Shown: piece by piece, positions 13,391 to 15,995 of the stretch
How positions within the stretch are numbered: the first letter of the stretch is position 1
Layout: each line of letters begins with the position of its first letter
Assembly: GCA_905203765.1 (NCBI GenBank)
Contig: CAJKXC010000059.1
Coordinates: 1 to 15,995, forward strand
DNA: 15,995 bases
From: an uncultured Bacteroides sp.
GTDB lineage: Bacteria; Bacteroidota; Bacteroidia; Bacteroidales; Bacteroidaceae
Direction: 5' to 3'
The notes under the pieces: generated by a model
The model's database searches: none
What the model saw: the letters and a program-made list of their open reading frames with translations, nothing else
Told to the model about the DNA's origin: nothing
Position numbers and translations under genes: made by a program

Positions 13391-14686
13391 ATGGAATTTA
13401 TTATCATTTTACTATTACTTATTCTGAACGGTATCTTTGCTATGTATGAAATTGCTTTGGTATCGTCGAGCAAAGCACGACTTGAAACCCTTGTCGGAAA
13501 AGGAAACAAAAGAGCCAGGGGAGTATTAAAACAATTGGAAGAACCGGAGAAATTCCTTTCTACAATCCAAATCGGCATTACTTTAATCGGTATCATATCC
13601 GGTGCCTATGGTGGCGCTACCATCGCCGATGATGTAGAACCGCTGTTCCTTATGATTCCGGGAGCGGCCGCCTATGCCCCAACCCTCGCCATGATTACGG
13701 TAGTAGCCATTATCACTTACCTGTCGCTCATTATAGGCGAGCTGGTACCCAAATCCATCGCTTTGAACAATCCCGAAAGATGGGCTACCCTGCTCAGCCC
13801 GTTCATGATTGTGCTCACCAAGGTTTCTTACCCATTCGTTTGCCTGCTCAGTGCTTCTACCAAGCTGATGAACAAACTCATCGGACTAAACAGCAGCGAC
13901 GAACGTCAGATGACGCAGGACGAACTGAAAATGATTCTGCACCAAAGTTCGGAACAAGGCGTCATCGACAAGGAAGAAACGGAAATGCTGCGCGATGTAT
14001 TCCGCTTCTCGGACAAGAGAGTCAATGACCTGATGACTTACCGCCGCGACATCGTAGCGCTTCATCCCACGGACACACGCGAGGAAGTGCTGCACACCAT
14101 CCGCGAGAAACATTTCAGTAAATATCTGCTGGTAGAGCAAGGCAAAGATGAGGTTACAGGAGTAGTCTCCGTAAAGGATATCATCCTGATGTTGGGCGAT
14201 GAACAGCCCTTCGACCTGCGCAAGATTGCCCGCCCCGCCCTGTTTATTCCGGAAAGTTTGTATGCAAAGAAAGTTTTAGAGCTATTCAAGAAGAACAAAA
14301 ACAAGTTCGGAGTTGTTGTAGACGAGTATGGAAATACAGAGGGTATCATCACCCTGCACGACCTGTCGGAAAGCATCTTCGGAGACATCCTCGAAGAGAA
14401 CGAAACAGAGGAAGAAGAGATTGTTGTACGCCAGGACGGTTCCATGCTGGTAGACGCTTCCATGAATCTGGACGACTTTATGGAAACGATGGGCATCTTG
14501 AACTATGATGACCTGAAGGAAGAAGGTTTTACCACCCTGGGCGGCCTCACCATGTTCCTCATCGGGCGCGTACCGAAAGCCGGAGATTTGTTTACCTACA
14601 AGAACCTGGACTTTGAAGTGATGGATATGGACCGCGAAAGAGTGGACAAACTGCTCGTCATCAAAAGGGAAGAAGAAGAGAATTAA
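13391..14686 (+). CDS. CorC/CNNM-type membrane protein (DUF21, CBS pair, CorC_HlyC domain)
   Basis: A 431-residue inner-membrane protein. The DUF21/CNNM transmembrane domain spans about 1-180 (with GELVPKSIAL at 116-125), the paired CBS nucleotide-binding domain about 205-335 (VVVDEYGNTEGIITLHDLSE and ESIFGDI), and the C-terminal transporter-associated CorC_HlyC domain about 345-428. Family members are implicated in Mg2+ or Co2+ export and divalent-cation resistance; older annotation calls them hemolysins without direct evidence. Length and domain order are complete. The N-terminal membrane segment begins at residue 3, typical of this family. A small lipoprotein gene follows after 39 bases and may be cotranscribed. 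Confidence 0.9.
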   Translation: MEFIIILLLLILNGIFAMYEIALVSSSKARLETLVGKGNKRARGVLKQLEEPEKFLSTIQIGITLIGIISGAYGGATIADDVEPLFLMIPGAAAYAPTLAMITVVAIITYLSLIIGELVPKSIALNNPERWATLLSPFMIVLTKVSYPFVCLLSASTKLMNKLIGLNSSDERQMTQDELKMILHQSSEQGVIDKEETEMLRDVFRFSDKRVNDLMTYRRDIVALHPTDTREEVLHTIREKHFSKYLLVEQGKDEVTGVVSVKDIILMLGDEQPFDLRKIARPALFIPESLYAKKVLELFKKNKNKFGVVVDEYGNTEGIITLHDLSESIFGDILEENETEEEEIVVRQDGSMLVDASMNLDDFMETMGILNYDDLKEEGFTTLGGLTMFLIGRVPKAGDLFTYKNLDFEVMDMDRERVDKLLVIKREEEEN

Positions 14687-14725
14687 CGCTATTGCGTCTT
14701 TATATTAACTTAAACCATTAAAGCA

Positions 14726-15208
14726 ATGAAAAAAGTAATGATGATTGCAGCTATCGCCGCTGCATTGGTATCCTGCCAATCAAAAGGAACCCAGAACAAC
14801 AACACCGTCGCCGATATGGACGAAGGTGTAATGACGGTTGCCGGTAACGATTCGTCTGCCGTAGCCGTATACGAAGGCATTCTTCCTGCCGCCGACGGCC
14901 CGGGCATCCAGTATGTACTGAGCGTAGACAGCGTAGGCCCTGACGGAGAAAGCGGATATACACTGGTAACCACTTACCTCGATGCCGACGGTGCCGGAAA
15001 GAACAAGAGCTTTACTACCAAAGGCAAGAAGCAGGTAATCCAGAAAGACGTCAATAACAAAAAGAAGACAGCCATCAAACTGACTCCCGACGACGGCGAT
15101 GCTCCCGTTTACTTTGTTGTAGTCAACGACACCACCCTGCGTCTGGTGAACGACAGTTTGCAAGAGGCAGTAAGCGACCTCAACTACGACATTATTCAGG
15201 TGAAATAA
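14726..15208 (+). CDS. NlpE-like lipoprotein without the family's CxxC motif
   Basis: A 160-residue lipoprotein with the lipobox ALVSC (Cys17). The region from about 47 (AVYEGILPAADGPGIQYVLSV) aligns by eye with the N-terminal domain of NlpE, a lipoprotein that senses copper or surface contact in enterobacteria, where this spot reads LPCADC. Here both cysteines are replaced, by Ala55 and Gly58, so disulfide- or metal-based sensing of that kind is unlikely. The following GYTLVTTYLD and the C-terminal VVVNDTTLRLVNDS also fit the fold. It is close behind the CorC-like gene (39 bases) and ends at a long hairpin. Confidence 0.7.
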   Translation: MKKVMMIAAIAAALVSCQSKGTQNNNTVADMDEGVMTVAGNDSSAVAVYEGILPAADGPGIQYVLSVDSVGPDGESGYTLVTTYLDADGAGKNKSFTTKGKKQVIQKDVNNKKKTAIKLTPDDGDAPVYFVVVNDTTLRLVNDSLQEAVSDLNYDIIQVK

Positions 15209-15229
15209 CCAATCCCACCTATACAAAGA

Positions 15230-15271
15230 AAACAGCCGGAATCATTCTACGAAGAACGATTCCGGCTGTTT
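15230..15271. terminator. Long bidirectional terminator hairpin between convergent genes
   Basis: The left arm 15230-15248 (AAACAGCCGGAATCATTCT) pairs with 15253-15271 over 19 positions with one mismatch and a 4-base loop. The minus-strand side runs into TCTTTGTATAGG, giving a T-rich tail for the ompH-like gene; the plus side serves the NlpE-like gene. Confidence 0.85.
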
Positions 15272-15287
15272 CAGTCAATAAATCCTT

Positions 15288-15310
15288 TCACCTTCATCCG
15301 GGGAAGGTGA
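15288..15310. terminator. Second short hairpin downstream of the OmpH-like gene
   Basis: TCACCTTC (15288-15295) pairs perfectly with GAAGGTGA (15303-15310) around a 7-base loop, 15-37 bases after the minus-strand stop. No strong T tract follows on either strand, so it may be an RNA 3'-end stabiliser rather than a terminator. Confidence 0.45.
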
Positions 15311-15324
15311 TTATGTAATTACCT

Positions 15325-15924
15325 TTATTTCTTTGGAGAAGAATATCTTGCATTCAGACCGTCCAGTATTTCACGGGTAATGTTATAAATACTGTCAGCA
15401 TACAGCAGGTTGTCGAAACCGGTATTGCTGATAATCATGCTATAACCTTTAGTCTTATTGTATTCTTTCAGGAAAGCGTTGATAGAGTCGCGCAACTGCA
15501 AGCTGTTCTTTTCGTTCTCGCTCATCAACTCTGACTGCAACTTGTTGCTCAGGTTTTGCAGGTCTTGTTCCAGTTTGGCAATGCGGTTATACTCTTGCTG
15601 TGCTCTTTCCTGAGAAAGATAAGCATTGTTCTGGTACTTAGTCTGGAATTCCTGCTTCTGTTTGTCCAGTTCGTTGGCTTTCTGGTTCAGTGTCAAACGA
15701 ACATTCTCGCTCTTCTTCACCATTGCTTCATTCAGATCAACGCAATAGTTATATTTTGCCAAAAGCGTATCTATTTCAACATAAGCTATTTTCATTTCAG
15801 ATAATCCGCCGGCTTGTGCAGGAGCGCTTGTTGTTTGTTTATCAGTATTGCCGGCACATTGAGCAAATAAAACGATAAGTGCAAGAGCTGCCAAACCGTT
15901 CATAAGGTAGTTTAATCTCTTCAT
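15325..15924 (-). CDS. OmpH/Skp-family periplasmic chaperone-like lipoprotein
   Basis: A 199-residue protein. The signal ends in LFAQC, so Cys23 is probably lipidated, unlike soluble enterobacterial Skp. The mature part has the OmpH pattern: a short beta start (KIAYVEIDTLLAKY, 45-58), a long coiled-coil stretch (about 62-150, rich in Gln, Lys, Glu), and the closing YSMIISNTGFDNLLYADSIY with DITREIL-like NITREILDGL. Skp-type proteins hold unfolded outer-membrane proteins in the periplasm. Lipidation would tether this one to a membrane. Another gene ends 25 bases upstream on the same strand, so it is likely in an operon whose start lies outside the window. Confidence 0.85.
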   Translation of the reverse strand: MKRLNYLMNGLAALALIVLFAQCAGNTDKQTTSAPAQAGGLSEMKIAYVEIDTLLAKYNYCVDLNEAMVKKSENVRLTLNQKANELDKQKQEFQTKYQNNAYLSQERAQQEYNRIAKLEQDLQNLSNKLQSELMSENEKNSLQLRDSINAFLKEYNKTKGYSMIISNTGFDNLLYADSIYNITREILDGLNARYSSPKK

Positions 15925-15949
15925 AATTTGATAAATATTGTTTTTAAAA

Positions 15950-15994
15950 TTAGTTCATACTATCGTTTAAGGCTTTTTCCAGTTCATCAATGGA
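15950..15994 (-). CDS. C-terminal end of an unidentified gene (partial)
   Basis: The last 14 codons and the stop of a minus-strand frame that enters from beyond the window, reading SIDELEKALNDSMN. The 25-base gap before the OmpH-like start, with no TAnnTTTG element in it, suggests the two share a transcript. Too little is visible to assign a family. It could also be a chance open frame, though its composition looks protein-like. Confidence 0.5.
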   Translation of the reverse strand, partial: SIDELEKALNDSMN

Positions 15995-15995
15995 A

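Overview
The window is a chromosomal stretch of a Bacteroides-type bacterium (phylum Bacteroidota, probably genus Bacteroides; species not resolved from this sequence). The evidence is: copies of the Bacteroides -7 promoter element TAnnTTTG just upstream of most transcription units; starts without Shine-Dalgarno sequences; a hybrid two-component-like regulator ending in an AraC domain; small DUF4251 and DUF4595 proteins; several lipoproteins, one with an Asp-rich surface-export signal after its lipobox Cys; and moderate GC. I saw no rRNA, tRNA, CRISPR array, insertion sequence or phage structural gene.

Layout. Positions 1-148 hold the end of a gene resembling the GGGtGRT family, closed by a strong terminator. 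A DUF418 membrane protein (258-1427, +) converges on a membrane-anchored hybrid regulator (1488-3119, -) whose kinase part looks dead. That regulator is divergent from an MFS exporter (3398-4573, +), a pairing that suggests local control of the exporter. An AT-rich HigB/HigA-type toxin-antitoxin pair (4583-5246, -) follows, then a divergent NhaC-type Na+/H+ antiporter (5400-6839, +) and a secreted DUF4251 protein (6904-7494, +). A terminator whose right arm contains a promoter-like element separates these from an orphan LuxR-type response regulator (7610-8272, +).

The response regulator overlaps, tail to tail, the tRNA 2-thiouridylase gene mnmA (8263-9327, -). The mnmA leader contains four 22-bp tandem repeats. 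Upstream lies the sulfur-assimilation enzyme MetY (9551-10837, -), divergent from an operon of an S41 peptidase lipoprotein and a DUF4595 surface lipoprotein (10985-13281, +). A CorC/CNNM-type CBS membrane protein (13391-14686, +) and an NlpE-like lipoprotein lacking the usual cysteines (14726-15208, +) come next. They converge, across a long hairpin, on a lipid-anchored OmpH/Skp-like protein (15325-15924, -), with the last codons of another gene upstream of it at the window edge.

Functional themes are envelope and ion homeostasis (MFS, NhaC, CorC-like, NlpE-like, OmpH), sulfur handling (MetY, MnmA) and signalling. No large new multi-gene system is evident. The items most worth a second look are the degenerate, sensor-less hybrid regulator next to the exporter, the 22-bp repeat array in front of mnmA, the two near-leaderless promoters, the dyad in the toxin/nhaC promoter region, and the S41-peptidase/surface-lipoprotein pair.
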